Assembly: GCF_018381315.1 (NCBI RefSeq)
Contig: NZ_JAGZSD010000001.1
Coordinates: 190,693-254,692, forward strand
Direction: 5' to 3'
Length of the DNA: 64,000 nucleotides
Source of the DNA: Anaerostipes sp.
GTDB lineage: Bacteria; Bacillota; Clostridia; Lachnospirales; Lachnospiraceae
This document shows, piece by piece, positions 32,517-40,950 of the stretch. Numbering within the stretch: position 1 is the first letter of the stretch; each line of letters begins with the position of its first letter. The notes beneath the pieces were generated by a model, which worked only from the letters and a program-made list of their open reading frames with translations, did no database searches and was not told the origin of the DNA. The position numbers and the translations under genes are program-made.

Positions 32517-33167
32517 ATGGCGAAAGTATCCAAAAGAGTAACAAAAGAACGTGTAAGAAAGATCTGCGATATTTTAAATGAAACTTATACTACAGAATAT
32601 AAGTGTTATTTAAATCATGAAAATGCGTGGCAGCTTCTGATTGCAACAATGCTCAGCGCACAGTGTACGGATGCCAGAGTGAATATTGTTACAGAGAAGC
32701 TGTTTAAAAAGTATACAAGCCTCAGTGCATTTGCAGAAGCAGATATTAAAGAACTGGAGAGAGATATTTATTCCACTGGATTTTATAAAAATAAAGCAAA
32801 GAACATTATCGGGGCTGCAGGCCAGATTCTTGAGCGGCACGGAGGGGAAGTGCCGGAAAGTATTGAAGAACTGACTGCTCTGGACGGAGTGGGAAGAAAA
32901 ACGGCCAATGTAATACGGGGCAATATTTTTCATGAGCCCAGTATTGTGGTAGATACCCATGTAAAAAGGATTTCTAAGAAACTATATCTGACAAAAAATG
33001 ACGATCCGGTTAAGATCGAACATGACCTGATGAAGGTTCTGCCAAAAGAACAGTGGATCCTTTACAATATCCAGATCATCACCCATGGGAGGAATGTCTG
33101 TATTGCCAGACGGCCGAAATGCGGGGAATGTACTCTGCAGACGGTCTGCCCATCCTGCGAGGTGTAG
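32517..33167 (+). CDS. nth: Endonuclease III
   Basis: Base-excision repair glycosylase and AP lyase for oxidised pyrimidines. 216 residues. The HhH motif LDGVGRKTANV carries the catalytic Lys, VVDTHVKRI carries the catalytic Asp, and the C-terminal CIARRPKCGECTLQTVC is the CX6CX2CX5C iron-sulfur site. AAGGAGCAGAACCT precedes the ATG. It is tightly packed between malQ and the exonuclease gene. Confidence 0.96.
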   Translation: MAKVSKRVTKERVRKICDILNETYTTEYKCYLNHENAWQLLIATMLSAQCTDARVNIVTEKLFKKYTSLSAFAEADIKELERDIYSTGFYKNKAKNIIGAAGQILERHGGEVPESIEELTALDGVGRKTANVIRGNIFHEPSIVVDTHVKRISKKLYLTKNDDPVKIEHDLMKVLPKEQWILYNIQIITHGRNVCIARRPKCGECTLQTVCPSCEV

Positions 33168-33170
33168 CCT

Positions 33171-33875
33171 ATGAAGGAATATGTTGCGTTTGATCTGGAG
33201 ACCACAGGACTTTCTGTAGATGATGACCAGGTAATTGAGATCGGAGCTGTCAAGATCAAAAACGGCAGGATCGCCGGAAAGTATAATTGTATTATTTATC
33301 CCGAAAGGGAGGTATCAGAATTTATTATCAAGCTGACCGGGATCTCCAGGGAAATGCTGGATGGGGGTCTTCCGCTTAGGGACGGTGTGGAAGGATTTCT
33401 CTCCTTCAGTGAGGGGTTCCCGGTGCTGGGGCATAATCTGATGTTTGACTACCGCTTTATGAAGACAGCGGCCAAAAAGTTTTCCTATTCTTTTGAAAAG
33501 GAAGGTGTGGATACTCTGAAGGCCGCACGGCAGCTGCTTCGGCAGCTCGAGAGCAAGAAGCTGGGGAGTCTTTGTGAGCATTATCATTATGTCAATCAGG
33601 CGGCCCACAGGGCTTATGATGATGCACTGGCCACAGCAGTTGTGTTTGAATCTATGAAGAGGGAATTCGGGCCGGAACAGAAGGTCTTTGAACCGGAGCC
33701 GCTTATGTACCGTCCCAAAAAGGCCCAGATGATCTCTGCAAAGCAAAAACGATACTTGAATGAACTGCGGAAATATCATAAAATAGAGGATAACGGCAGC
33801 ATTGACGGACTTACAATGAGTGAAGCTTCCAGAACTATAGATGAGATTATTTCAAAATATGGGGTGATGCGATGA
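33171..33875 (+). CDS. DnaQ/PolC-type 3'-5' exonuclease with C-terminal helical domain
   Basis: 234 residues. Residues 1-165 are a DEDDh exonuclease: FDLETTGL (ExoI), GHNLMFDYRFM (ExoII) and HRAYDDALATA (ExoIII with catalytic His and Asp). Residues 185-234 form a small module (KRYLNELRKYHKI...MSEASRTIDEIISKYG) seen in other clostridial exonucleases and possibly DNA-binding. It may be a standalone proofreading or repair nuclease. It starts 3 bases after nth, suggesting a shared repair role, and overlaps the next small gene by 4 bases. Confidence 0.88.
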   Translation: MKEYVAFDLETTGLSVDDDQVIEIGAVKIKNGRIAGKYNCIIYPEREVSEFIIKLTGISREMLDGGLPLRDGVEGFLSFSEGFPVLGHNLMFDYRFMKTAAKKFSYSFEKEGVDTLKAARQLLRQLESKKLGSLCEHYHYVNQAAHRAYDDALATAVVFESMKREFGPEQKVFEPEPLMYRPKKAQMISAKQKRYLNELRKYHKIEDNGSIDGLTMSEASRTIDEIISKYGVMR

Positions 33876-33964
33876 AAAAGAAGAGAATGATTGCCGGAAT
33901 TATTGCGGTCCTTTTAGCGGTCATAATGGTCGGCACAACCGTTGCCGGTTATTTACTGGTGTAA
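33872..33964 (+). CDS. 30-residue membrane peptide
   Basis: ATGA overlap with the exonuclease stop. The peptide has KKKR at its start, then one hydrophobic helix (residues 7-30) with no soluble part. GGGGTGATGC upstream is a possible ribosome site. Too short for family assignment. Coupled translation and clean basic-then-hydrophobic layout favour a genuine small membrane protein. Confidence 0.5.
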   Translation: MKKKRMIAGIIAVLLAVIMVGTTVAGYLLV

Positions 33965-34008
33965 AACGGACAACATTTGTACACAGAAACAACTTAGGAA
34001 GGATAGGC

Positions 34009-35505
34009 ATGTCTAAAAAAATCAAGATCGGTATCGCTGCCGGAGTTTTAGCAGTGATCTGTATTGGCGTATTTGTTTATATCAGCCAGACAGTAAAAGG
34101 AGCTACCAGGGACAATAAGATTGTCCAGGGGGTAGTATTTGAAGGTAAGTCCCTTGGAGGGATGACAAAAGAAGAAGCAAAAAAAGAGATTGAAAATTAT
34201 ATAGACAAAGAAAAAGCAAAGGATATTACATTTTATGTGGATGATAAGAAAGCGGTAATCAAGCTTTCTGAGACCGGCGTTTCATGGGATGTGGAGAAAA
34301 CAGTCAGGGATGCCTACAGCGTGGGAAGATCAGGCAGTATTATCAACCGTTATTCCCAGGTGAAAAAGGATCAGGTTGAGGTAAAGATTGAACGCAGCTA
34401 CGATCAGGAGACATTTGACAAGAAACTTGAGGCTGCTGCGAAAAAGATCGTATCAGAGCCTAAAAATGCATCTTTAAAAAGGAAAAACGGCAAGTTTGTC
34501 ATTATTAAAGAGAAAACCGGATATGCGCTGAACAAAAAAAGCACATTCCAGGCATATAAGAAGCAGGTTGAGGCAGAGAGCTTTAAGGTGCCGCTAAAGG
34601 TCACAAGGAAAAAAGCAGAGTATACCAGCGAAGATATGGCTAAAATCAAGGATAAGCTGGGCACCAAGACAACTTATTACGGTTCTTCTGCACCGGGGAG
34701 AAAAGGCAACGTTGCAAACGGTGCCAAGATGATCAACGGAAGTGTGGTCTACCCGGGTGAGACATTTTCAGTATATAAAGCGGTTTCTCCGTTTACAAGT
34801 GAAAATGGATATTACCTGGCAGGCTCCTATGAAAATGGCCAGACTGTCCAAACCTACGGGGGCGGTATCTGTCAGGTTTCCACAACACTGTATAATGCAG
34901 TGATCAGGGCAGAACTTAAGATCAAAGAGCGGCATCCGCACTCCATGACGGTATCCTATGTGCCGAGATCCGCTGATGCGGCCATCGCAGGAACTTATAA
35001 GGACTTAAAGTTTCAGAACCAGTTTGACTTTCCTATTTATATAGAAGGAATTGCCGATGGCTCCAATATCACATTCAGCGTCTATGGACAGAAAACAAAT
35101 CCGGACCGTCACGTGGAGTTTGTCTCTGAGACAACTTCTGTCAGAAACAGTTCCGGGGAGAAAGTCATCAAGGATCCCACACTGGAAGAAGGAAAACGTG
35201 TGGTAGAGCAGGTCGGTCATACAGGATATGAAGCAAGACTCTGGAAGATTGTAAAAGAAAAGGGCAAGAAAACACAGAAGATTTTGTTTAATACGTCCAG
35301 CTACATGGCAACTCCGAATACCGTAAGGGTTGGAACAAAGAAGAAAGAGAAAGACAAGAAAAAAGAGAAAGACAAGAAAGAAAAAGATAAAAAGTCCACA
35401 GAGAAATCTGCGGAAAAGACGACAGAGAAGAAAAAGACGACAGAAAAGAAGAAAGCAACTGAAAAGAAGAGCACCGAGGGCACCAAAAAATCCAAAGAAA
35501 ATTAA
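34009..35505 (+). CDS. VanW family protein with peptidoglycan-binding-like domains
   Basis: 498 residues, single N-terminal membrane helix (8-27), then two PG_binding_4-like domains (GVVFEGKSLGGMTKEEAKKEI start), and the VanW domain with YPGETFSVYKAVSPFT, TYGGGICQVSTTLYNAV and HPHSMTVSYVP. The tail after residue 440 is almost pure Lys/Glu/Asp/Thr and probably disordered, contacting the wall or membrane. VanW proteins are tied to cell-wall remodelling in Firmicutes but have no established enzymatic role. GGAAGGATAGGC lies upstream. Confidence 0.87.
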   Translation: MSKKIKIGIAAGVLAVICIGVFVYISQTVKGATRDNKIVQGVVFEGKSLGGMTKEEAKKEIENYIDKEKAKDITFYVDDKKAVIKLSETGVSWDVEKTVRDAYSVGRSGSIINRYSQVKKDQVEVKIERSYDQETFDKKLEAAAKKIVSEPKNASLKRKNGKFVIIKEKTGYALNKKSTFQAYKKQVEAESFKVPLKVTRKKAEYTSEDMAKIKDKLGTKTTYYGSSAPGRKGNVANGAKMINGSVVYPGETFSVYKAVSPFTSENGYYLAGSYENGQTVQTYGGGICQVSTTLYNAVIRAELKIKERHPHSMTVSYVPRSADAAIAGTYKDLKFQNQFDFPIYIEGIADGSNITFSVYGQKTNPDRHVEFVSETTSVRNSSGEKVIKDPTLEEGKRVVEQVGHTGYEARLWKIVKEKGKKTQKILFNTSSYMATPNTVRVGTKKKEKDKKKEKDKKEKDKKSTEKSAEKTTEKKKTTEKKKATEKKSTEGTKKSKEN

Positions 35506-35518
35506 TTAGGGTAAAATC

Positions 35519-36508
35519 ATGAAGATAGGTAAAATTCCAGAATCCACTTTAAAAAAAGTTATATTGGAACAGCTGGGCACAAAGCGGGATGAGGTTTTAA
35601 TCGGTCCGGGGATCGGAGAAGACTGTGCAGCGTTAAAGCTTGGGGAGGGGGAAGTGTTTGTGCTTTCCACTGACCCGATTACAGGCGCAGACAAAGAAGC
35701 AGGGCGGCTGGCGGTGCATGTTACCGCCAATGACCTGGTTTCCTCCGGTGCAGAACCGGTCGGCCTGATGCTGACAGTCCTGCTTCCGCCGGAGACAAAA
35801 GAAAAGGAATTAAAACAGCTGGCCGCAGAGATGCAGGAAGAGTGCGTAAAGCTGGGCATTGCAGTTATCGGAGGACACACAGAGGTGACGGATGCGGTCA
35901 GAAAGCCCCTGATTTCGGTTACCGGCGTTGGGAAGGTTAAGGAAGACCGGCTTTTATCCACAAAAGGGGCCAGGCCAGGACAGGATATTGTTGTGACAAA
36001 ATATATCGGGCTGGAGGGTACCGGGATCATAGCCAGTGAACAGGAAGATCTGCTGAAAGAACGCTTTTCCGAAGATTTTCTTGACGAGGCAAAGGCCTGT
36101 CTTGAATATATCTCTGTTGTTCCGGAAGGAAAGATTGCGGGAACCTATGCTTCTGCAATGCATGACATTACAGAGGGAGGCATTTACGGGGCGCTCTGGG
36201 AAGTAGCCCAGGCCTCCGGTGTGGGGCTGGAAGTTTCGATTGAGGACATTCCGGTCAAACAGCATACAGTGGAATTATGTGAGTTTTTTAACTTGAACCC
36301 ATACCAGCTGATCTCCAGCGGTTCCATGCTGATCACAACAGACCATGGAAATGCCCTTGTGAGGGCATTGGAACAGGAAGGCATCAAAGCTTCAGTCATT
36401 GGCCGCACCACAGATTCTAAGGACAAGATCATTTACAGGGAAGGCAAAGCGGCAAGCCTGGAAGCTCCGAAACAAGACGAATTGTATAAGATTGGAGAAA
36501 GATCATGA
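35519..36508 (+). CDS. AIR synthase-related (PurM/HypE-like) protein
   Basis: 329 residues with the PurM/HypE ATP-binding fold: GPGIGEDCAAL, STDPITGA, HVTANDLVSSGAEPVG and VIGGHTEVTDAV, then the second half with MHDITEGGIYGALWEVA. The C-terminal PRVC tail of true HypE is absent, and no hydrogenase-maturation genes are near, so HypE function is unlikely. These orphan forms are of unknown substrate. It overlaps the downstream Lrp gene by 4 bases and may share a role with the following aminotransferase. Confidence 0.8.
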   Translation: MKIGKIPESTLKKVILEQLGTKRDEVLIGPGIGEDCAALKLGEGEVFVLSTDPITGADKEAGRLAVHVTANDLVSSGAEPVGLMLTVLLPPETKEKELKQLAAEMQEECVKLGIAVIGGHTEVTDAVRKPLISVTGVGKVKEDRLLSTKGARPGQDIVVTKYIGLEGTGIIASEQEDLLKERFSEDFLDEAKACLEYISVVPEGKIAGTYASAMHDITEGGIYGALWEVAQASGVGLEVSIEDIPVKQHTVELCEFFNLNPYQLISSGSMLITTDHGNALVRALEQEGIKASVIGRTTDSKDKIIYREGKAASLEAPKQDELYKIGERS

Positions 36509-36999
36509 ATCAAGAGCTGAGAGAGTCGATTTTAAAATTATTAGAAAAGAACAGCCGTCTGGATCTGAAAGAACTGGCTGTTCTCCTGGATTCCACAGAA
36601 GCTGAGATTGCAAATGAAGTGGCTGAGATGGAAAAAGAACACATTATCTGCGGATATCACACACTCATCAACTGGGATCATACGAGCAGAGAACAGCTGA
36701 CAGCGATGATCGAAGTCAAGGTTACACCTCAGAGGGGAGAGGGCTTTGATAAGATTGCTGAGCGCATCTACAATTTCCCTGAGGTTAAGGCGCTGTACCT
36801 TATGTCCGGAGCCTATGATTTTATGGTTATGCTGGAAGGAAAGACAATGAAAGAGATTTCTATGTTTACTTCATCCAAGCTTGCTCCGCTGGAAGCAGTG
36901 TTAAGCACAGCTACTCATTTTGTGCTTAAGAAGTATAAGGACCACGGAACTGTATTAGAGGCAAAAAAAGTAGATAAGAGACAGGCGGTGACTCCATAA
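36505..36999 (+). CDS. Lrp/AsnC family transcriptional regulator
   Basis: 164 residues. The N-terminal wHTH has ILKLLEKNSRLDLKELAVLLDSTEAEI, and the C-terminal RAM domain has FPEVKALYLMSGAYDFMVMLEGKTMKEI. Its stop overlaps the start of the aminotransferase gene (TAATG), so the pair is translationally coupled. Such Lrp-aminotransferase pairs suggest amino-acid-responsive control of the aminotransferase. Confidence 0.9.
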   Translation: MNQELRESILKLLEKNSRLDLKELAVLLDSTEAEIANEVAEMEKEHIICGYHTLINWDHTSREQLTAMIEVKVTPQRGEGFDKIAERIYNFPEVKALYLMSGAYDFMVMLEGKTMKEISMFTSSKLAPLEAVLSTATHFVLKKYKDHGTVLEAKKVDKRQAVTP

Positions 37000-38159
37000 T
37001 GAAAGATATGCTGTCAAAAAAGGCCGTTATGCTGGAACCATCCGGCATACGGAAGTTTTTCGATATCGTGAGCGAGATGCCGGAAGCGATTTCCCTGGGT
37101 GTGGGAGAGCCGGATTTTGATACTCCCTGGAGGATCAGGGAAGAGGGCATCTATTCTCTGGAGAAGGGCAGAACCTTCTATACGTCCAATGCGGGACTGA
37201 AAGAGCTGCGGGATGAGATCTGCAGATATTTAAAAAGAAAATACCATATGCATTATACAAACGACGAGATTCTTGTGTCTGTAGGCGGAAGTGAGGGGAT
37301 CGATGTGGCGCTTAGAGCCATCATCAATCCGGGAGATGAGGTTATCGTACCCCAGCCGTCCTTTGTCTGCTATGTACCGTGCGTTATTATGGCGGACGGG
37401 GTGCCCGTTACTGTGGAGCTGAAGGAAGAACATAAATTTAAGCTCACAAGGGAACAGCTGGAAGCTGCAGTTACGGATAAAACAAAAGCCATCATCATGT
37501 CATTTCCGAATAACCCGACAGGGGCAATTATGACCAAAAAGGATCTGGAACCGATTGCGGATTTTGCAAAGGAACACGATCTGCTGGTAATCTCTGATGA
37601 GATTTATTCTGAGCTTACTTATGGCCATAAGCATGTCAGTATCGGTGCACTTCCCGATATGAAGGAGCGGACCATTGTGATCAACGGATTTTCAAAGGCG
37701 TTTGCCATGACCGGATGGAGACTTGGTTATGCGGCGGCTCCGGAAATCATTATGGAGCAGATGGTGAAAATACATCAGTATGGTATCATGGCGGCGCCGA
37801 CTACCAGCCAGTATGCCGCGGTGGAAGCCCTGCGTGCCTGTGATGATGAGGTAGAGGAAATGAAGAATTCCTATAACCAGAGAAGGCGGTATTTGCTGCA
37901 CCGTTTCAAAGAACTGGGACTGGAGTGCTTTGAGCCGGAGGGTGCGTTTTATGCATTTCCGTCGATCAAGGAATTTGGAATGAGTTCAGAGAAGTTTGCT
38001 GAAGAGCTGTTAAAGGAACAGAAAGTAGCCATCGTGCCCGGCACTGCATTCGGAGCGTGCGGGGAAGGATATTTAAGGGTATCCTATGCATATTCTATCG
38101 ATGAGCTGAAGGAAGCCCTGAGCAGGCTTGGTACATTTATTGAGAAACTAAGGAGATAA
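36999..38159 (+). CDS. PLP-dependent aminotransferase, class I/II
   Basis: 386 residues, fold type I. Signatures are LGVGEPDFDTP, SNAGLKELRDEI, FPNNPTGAI (N and P that hold PLP), SDEIYSELTYG (Asp/Tyr) and GFSKAFAMTGWRLGY with the PLP Lys. The group around AspB/PatA accepts aspartate or aromatic amino acids; the exact substrate is unknown. The start overlaps the Lrp stop by one base, and trmL follows after 2 bases. Confidence 0.92.
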   Translation: MKDMLSKKAVMLEPSGIRKFFDIVSEMPEAISLGVGEPDFDTPWRIREEGIYSLEKGRTFYTSNAGLKELRDEICRYLKRKYHMHYTNDEILVSVGGSEGIDVALRAIINPGDEVIVPQPSFVCYVPCVIMADGVPVTVELKEEHKFKLTREQLEAAVTDKTKAIIMSFPNNPTGAIMTKKDLEPIADFAKEHDLLVISDEIYSELTYGHKHVSIGALPDMKERTIVINGFSKAFAMTGWRLGYAAAPEIIMEQMVKIHQYGIMAAPTTSQYAAVEALRACDDEVEEMKNSYNQRRRYLLHRFKELGLECFEPEGAFYAFPSIKEFGMSSEKFAEELLKEQKVAIVPGTAFGACGEGYLRVSYAYSIDELKEALSRLGTFIEKLRR

Positions 38160-38161
38160 TC

Positions 38162-38662
38162 ATGCTGCATATTGTTCTGCATGAGCCGGAGATGCCGGCC
38201 AACACTGGAAATATCGGAAGGACATGCGTTGCCTGCGGGGCAGTCCTGCATCTGATCGAGCCGCTTGGATTTAAACTGAATGAAAAGATGATCAAACGGG
38301 CAGGATTGGACTACTGGGAGCATTTGGATGTGAGGACTTATGTAAATTTTGAGGATTTCCTTGAGAAAAATGGATATCCGAAAATTTATATGGCAACTAC
38401 AAAGTCCAGACAGACTTATGCGGATGTCGCTTATGAGGGGGCAGACCAGGACGTCTATCTGATGTTTGGAAAAGAGAGCGCCGGGATTCCGGAAGAAATC
38501 CTGCTGGATTATAAAGATACCGCAGTCAGGATTCCGATGCTTCCTGCGATCCGTTCCCTGAATCTGTCCAACTCTGTGGCTGTTGTCGCCTATGAGGTGC
38601 TGAGGCAGCAGGGGTTCGATCATTTTCAGAGAGAAGGCCAGCTGCATCATTATGAGTGGTAG
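38162..38662 (+). CDS. trmL: tRNA (cytidine/uridine-34-2'-O)-methyltransferase
   Basis: SPOUT-family enzyme that methylates the ribose of the wobble base of certain tRNA-Leu. 166 residues, nearly the full family length. Motifs are PANTGNIGRTC, HLIEPLGF, LMFGKESAGIPEEIL and IPMLPAIRSLNLSNSVAVVAYE (knot and SAM site). It may act on the tRNA-Leu at 2778. AAGGAGATAATC precedes the ATG. Confidence 0.95.
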   Translation: MLHIVLHEPEMPANTGNIGRTCVACGAVLHLIEPLGFKLNEKMIKRAGLDYWEHLDVRTYVNFEDFLEKNGYPKIYMATTKSRQTYADVAYEGADQDVYLMFGKESAGIPEEILLDYKDTAVRIPMLPAIRSLNLSNSVAVVAYEVLRQQGFDHFQREGQLHHYEW

Positions 38663-38680
38663 AAAACGAGGAGAGAGATT

Positions 38681-39418
38681 ATGAGAGAGAGAATGAGGGC
38701 AAAGGATATAAAAGCATTTGCCAAAGAAAAATTAAAAGTAAATCTGAAGGTTCTAATACTGATTCAGATCATTATTGTGCTTATCACCATGGGAATTACA
38801 GTGTGGGCTAATGCATTCCAAAGACTGACTGGTTCCTGGATATTGACATTTTTGATACAGATTTTAGAAATGTTTATAATGTATGTTTTTTTTGCGGGCA
38901 GTACTTATGCATGTTACATGAGTTCCATGGGTATGAAGCCAGGAATAGAGGATGCTTTTTATGCATTCCGAAAAAAGGCGAGAGCAGTTTTATGGGTAAT
39001 CCTCAGAAAATGTATTATGATTCAGGTGTATGCAGCAATATTTGGCTTCTTCATCGGAATATTCACTTCAGCCATTGATGCTGACAGCAGTATCGCACTT
39101 CTTATCTCCGGTATATTGTCAGTGATCATAGTCGAACTTCGTTATTTCCCTGCAATATATTTGTTGATGGAAGGTGAAGAGAAGGAAGCAAAGAAGGCAG
39201 TGTGGCAGGGCACAGACTTGATGAAAAATAATTATACAAGACTGATCTCCCTGTACCTTTCTTTTATTCCGTGGATGCTTCTTGGTGTCCTTACACTTGG
39301 AATCGGACTGTTTGTAGTGGGCCCATGGGTGCAGGTTTCCATGGCAGTATTTTACAAGGATCTGATTGAACGGGAAAAGGTAAAAACAGGTGCGAAAGCG
39401 GAAGATAGTATGGGATAA
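38681..39418 (+). CDS. DUF975 family membrane protein, paralogue 1
   Basis: 245 residues, about six membrane segments. The N-terminal MRERMRAKDIKAFAKEKLK is amphipathic; the second half carries the family core VELRYFPAIYLLMEGEEKEAKKAVWQGTDLMKNNY followed by a final LGIGLFVVGPWVQVSMAVFYKDL. Function of DUF975 is unknown. AAACGAGGAGAGAG precedes the ATG. It is first of three tandem paralogues. Confidence 0.82.
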   Translation: MRERMRAKDIKAFAKEKLKVNLKVLILIQIIIVLITMGITVWANAFQRLTGSWILTFLIQILEMFIMYVFFAGSTYACYMSSMGMKPGIEDAFYAFRKKARAVLWVILRKCIMIQVYAAIFGFFIGIFTSAIDADSSIALLISGILSVIIVELRYFPAIYLLMEGEEKEAKKAVWQGTDLMKNNYTRLISLYLSFIPWMLLGVLTLGIGLFVVGPWVQVSMAVFYKDLIEREKVKTGAKAEDSMG

Positions 39419-39426
39419 GATTTTGT

Positions 39427-40140
39427 ATGAAAATCAGAGAGATAATTGATACCGCCGGCAGACGGGTTAAGGAAGATTGGAAACGATTAGCACTGTTTCA
39501 GCTGGTTATCATATTCGTTTTTTTGGCATTGACTATACTGGAATATGCTTTGAGCAGAAGAGTTAGAATGCAATCATTGAAATTGCTGATAAGTTTTACT
39601 CTTAATTTATTGAAACTGCTGCTGACAGGCGGGGCTGCCTATGGTTTTATGAAAGCGGCCGTCGGTGAAGAAGTCAAAGTGCAAGATATGTTTTTTGTAT
39701 TTTGGTATGATGCGCTGACTTACACAGCGGTCAATCTAAAAATTGTATTGATGTTTGCTGCCGTTATTATAATAGGCCTGCGCTGGATTTCAGGACTTTT
39801 TTTCTATGCATACACATTTACTGCCGCATTGGTTGTCACGTATGTATTGGCTGCATGCATATGGATGTTTTTTCGATTCCGTTATTTTCTCTCAATTTAT
39901 CTTTTGATTGATGGTGAAGAAGTTACATCTAAATGGGCGTTGAAAAGAAGTGCGCGAATGATGGAGGGCAATTATATCAGGCTGATCGGCCTTCAATTAT
40001 TTTTTCTGCCTTTTATTCTGTTATCAGTGCTTACATGTGGAATTGGCTTTTTATTTGTGTTACCATGGAATAATGTGGCAAATGCATTATTCTATATGGA
40101 TCTGATCTGCAAAGATAAGAAGCTAGAGGAGCAGATTTGA
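39427..40140 (+). CDS. DUF975 family membrane protein, paralogue 2
   Basis: 237 residues. Same overall layout as its neighbours (FRYFLSIYLLIDGEEVTSKWALKRSARMMEGNYIRL then a GIGFLFVLPW ending) but the most diverged: it lacks the MRERM start and begins MKIREIIDTAGRRVKEDWK. Ribosome site is weak. It lies 8 bases after paralogue 1 and shares its operon. Function unknown. Confidence 0.75.
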   Translation: MKIREIIDTAGRRVKEDWKRLALFQLVIIFVFLALTILEYALSRRVRMQSLKLLISFTLNLLKLLLTGGAAYGFMKAAVGEEVKVQDMFFVFWYDALTYTAVNLKIVLMFAAVIIIGLRWISGLFFYAYTFTAALVVTYVLAACIWMFFRFRYFLSIYLLIDGEEVTSKWALKRSARMMEGNYIRLIGLQLFFLPFILLSVLTCGIGFLFVLPWNNVANALFYMDLICKDKKLEEQI

Positions 40141-40152
40141 AGTGGAAGTGTA

Positions 40153-40866
40153 ATGAGAGAGAGAATGAAGTTTAAGGATATACGGGGCTTAGCAAAAGAA
40201 AGAGCTAAGGAAAGTCTGAATACTTTAATACTGATGGAAGTAATCATCATAATAATTAGTTTGGGGATTCAGAGATGGGGAGAAGGACTGGTGACACTAT
40301 TTCCATTTCTGCCGTTTTTATTACTGATAGATATTTTAGCATACATACTGGTGTCTTTGTTTTGGACAGGAAATACCTTCTCTTGCGTAATGGTGACCAT
40401 AGGCATGAAAGCAGAAGTGGACCATATCTTTTATGGATTTAAACATAATAGAAAAGAAATCTTATGGCTGCTTTTGAGAAAAATTTTGATAATAAAAGTG
40501 TACATTGCACTGTTTTCTATTATTGGAAATTTTTTGTGTGAGATGTTTCAGCTGGATAATTCTTACATGTACTTAATTGCCTATTTATTAGCGTATACTG
40601 TTGTAGAGCTGCGTTATTTTCCTGCGTTATATTTGCTTTTAGATGGTGAAGAACAGAAATGTGGTCTGTCAGTATCCCGGGGAATCAGGATGATGAAAGG
40701 TAATTATTTAAGACTGATCTTACTTAGTTTTTCTTTTCTTCCTTGGATATTAGTGGGTCTGCTGCTCTGCGGACTGGGGATTTTAATTGTTGCACCATGG
40801 ATCCAGATATCTTTCGTCATATTTTATATGGAATTAAAGCAGCAGGAAAAGAAAAAATACGTATGA
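40153..40866 (+). CDS. DUF975 family membrane protein, paralogue 3
   Basis: 237 residues, closest to paralogue 1: start MRERMKFKDIRGLAKERAKES and core VELRYFPALYLLLDGEEQKCGLSVSRGIRMMKGNYLRL are nearly superimposable. About six membrane segments. Intergenic gap of 12 bases. A three-fold tandem array with one diverged middle copy suggests duplication followed by specialisation. Function unknown. Confidence 0.8.
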   Translation: MRERMKFKDIRGLAKERAKESLNTLILMEVIIIIISLGIQRWGEGLVTLFPFLPFLLLIDILAYILVSLFWTGNTFSCVMVTIGMKAEVDHIFYGFKHNRKEILWLLLRKILIIKVYIALFSIIGNFLCEMFQLDNSYMYLIAYLLAYTVVELRYFPALYLLLDGEEQKCGLSVSRGIRMMKGNYLRLILLSFSFLPWILVGLLLCGLGILIVAPWIQISFVIFYMELKQQEKKKYV

Positions 40867-40897
40867 AGGCGGAAAAGGATATTAGGCAGGAGAAAGT

Positions 40898-40945
40898 ATG
40901 AAAATTAGAAAGTATTTTAATAAATTAAGATATAAAAGGAGATAA
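40898..40945 (+). CDS. Possible 15-codon leader peptide before proS
   Basis: GGCAGGAGAAAGT then ATG at 40898; 15 codons (MKIRKYFNKLRYKRR) to TAA. The last codons AAA AGG AGA TAA contain the proS ribosome site AAAAGGAG, so translation of the peptide would physically open or occlude proS initiation. It is rich in Arg and Lys, with no Pro, so it is not a proline attenuator. Confidence 0.35.
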   Translation: MKIRKYFNKLRYKRR

Positions 40946-40950
40946 ATCAC

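Noticed and set aside
35506..36030. 174-codon minus-strand frame opposite the AIR-synthase-like gene
   Set aside because: Ser/Thr/Pro-rich shadow of the conserved frame; no initiation signals.
40867..40950. T-box ahead of proS
   Set aside because: No AGGGUGG-like T-box sequence or specifier stem fits in the available space.
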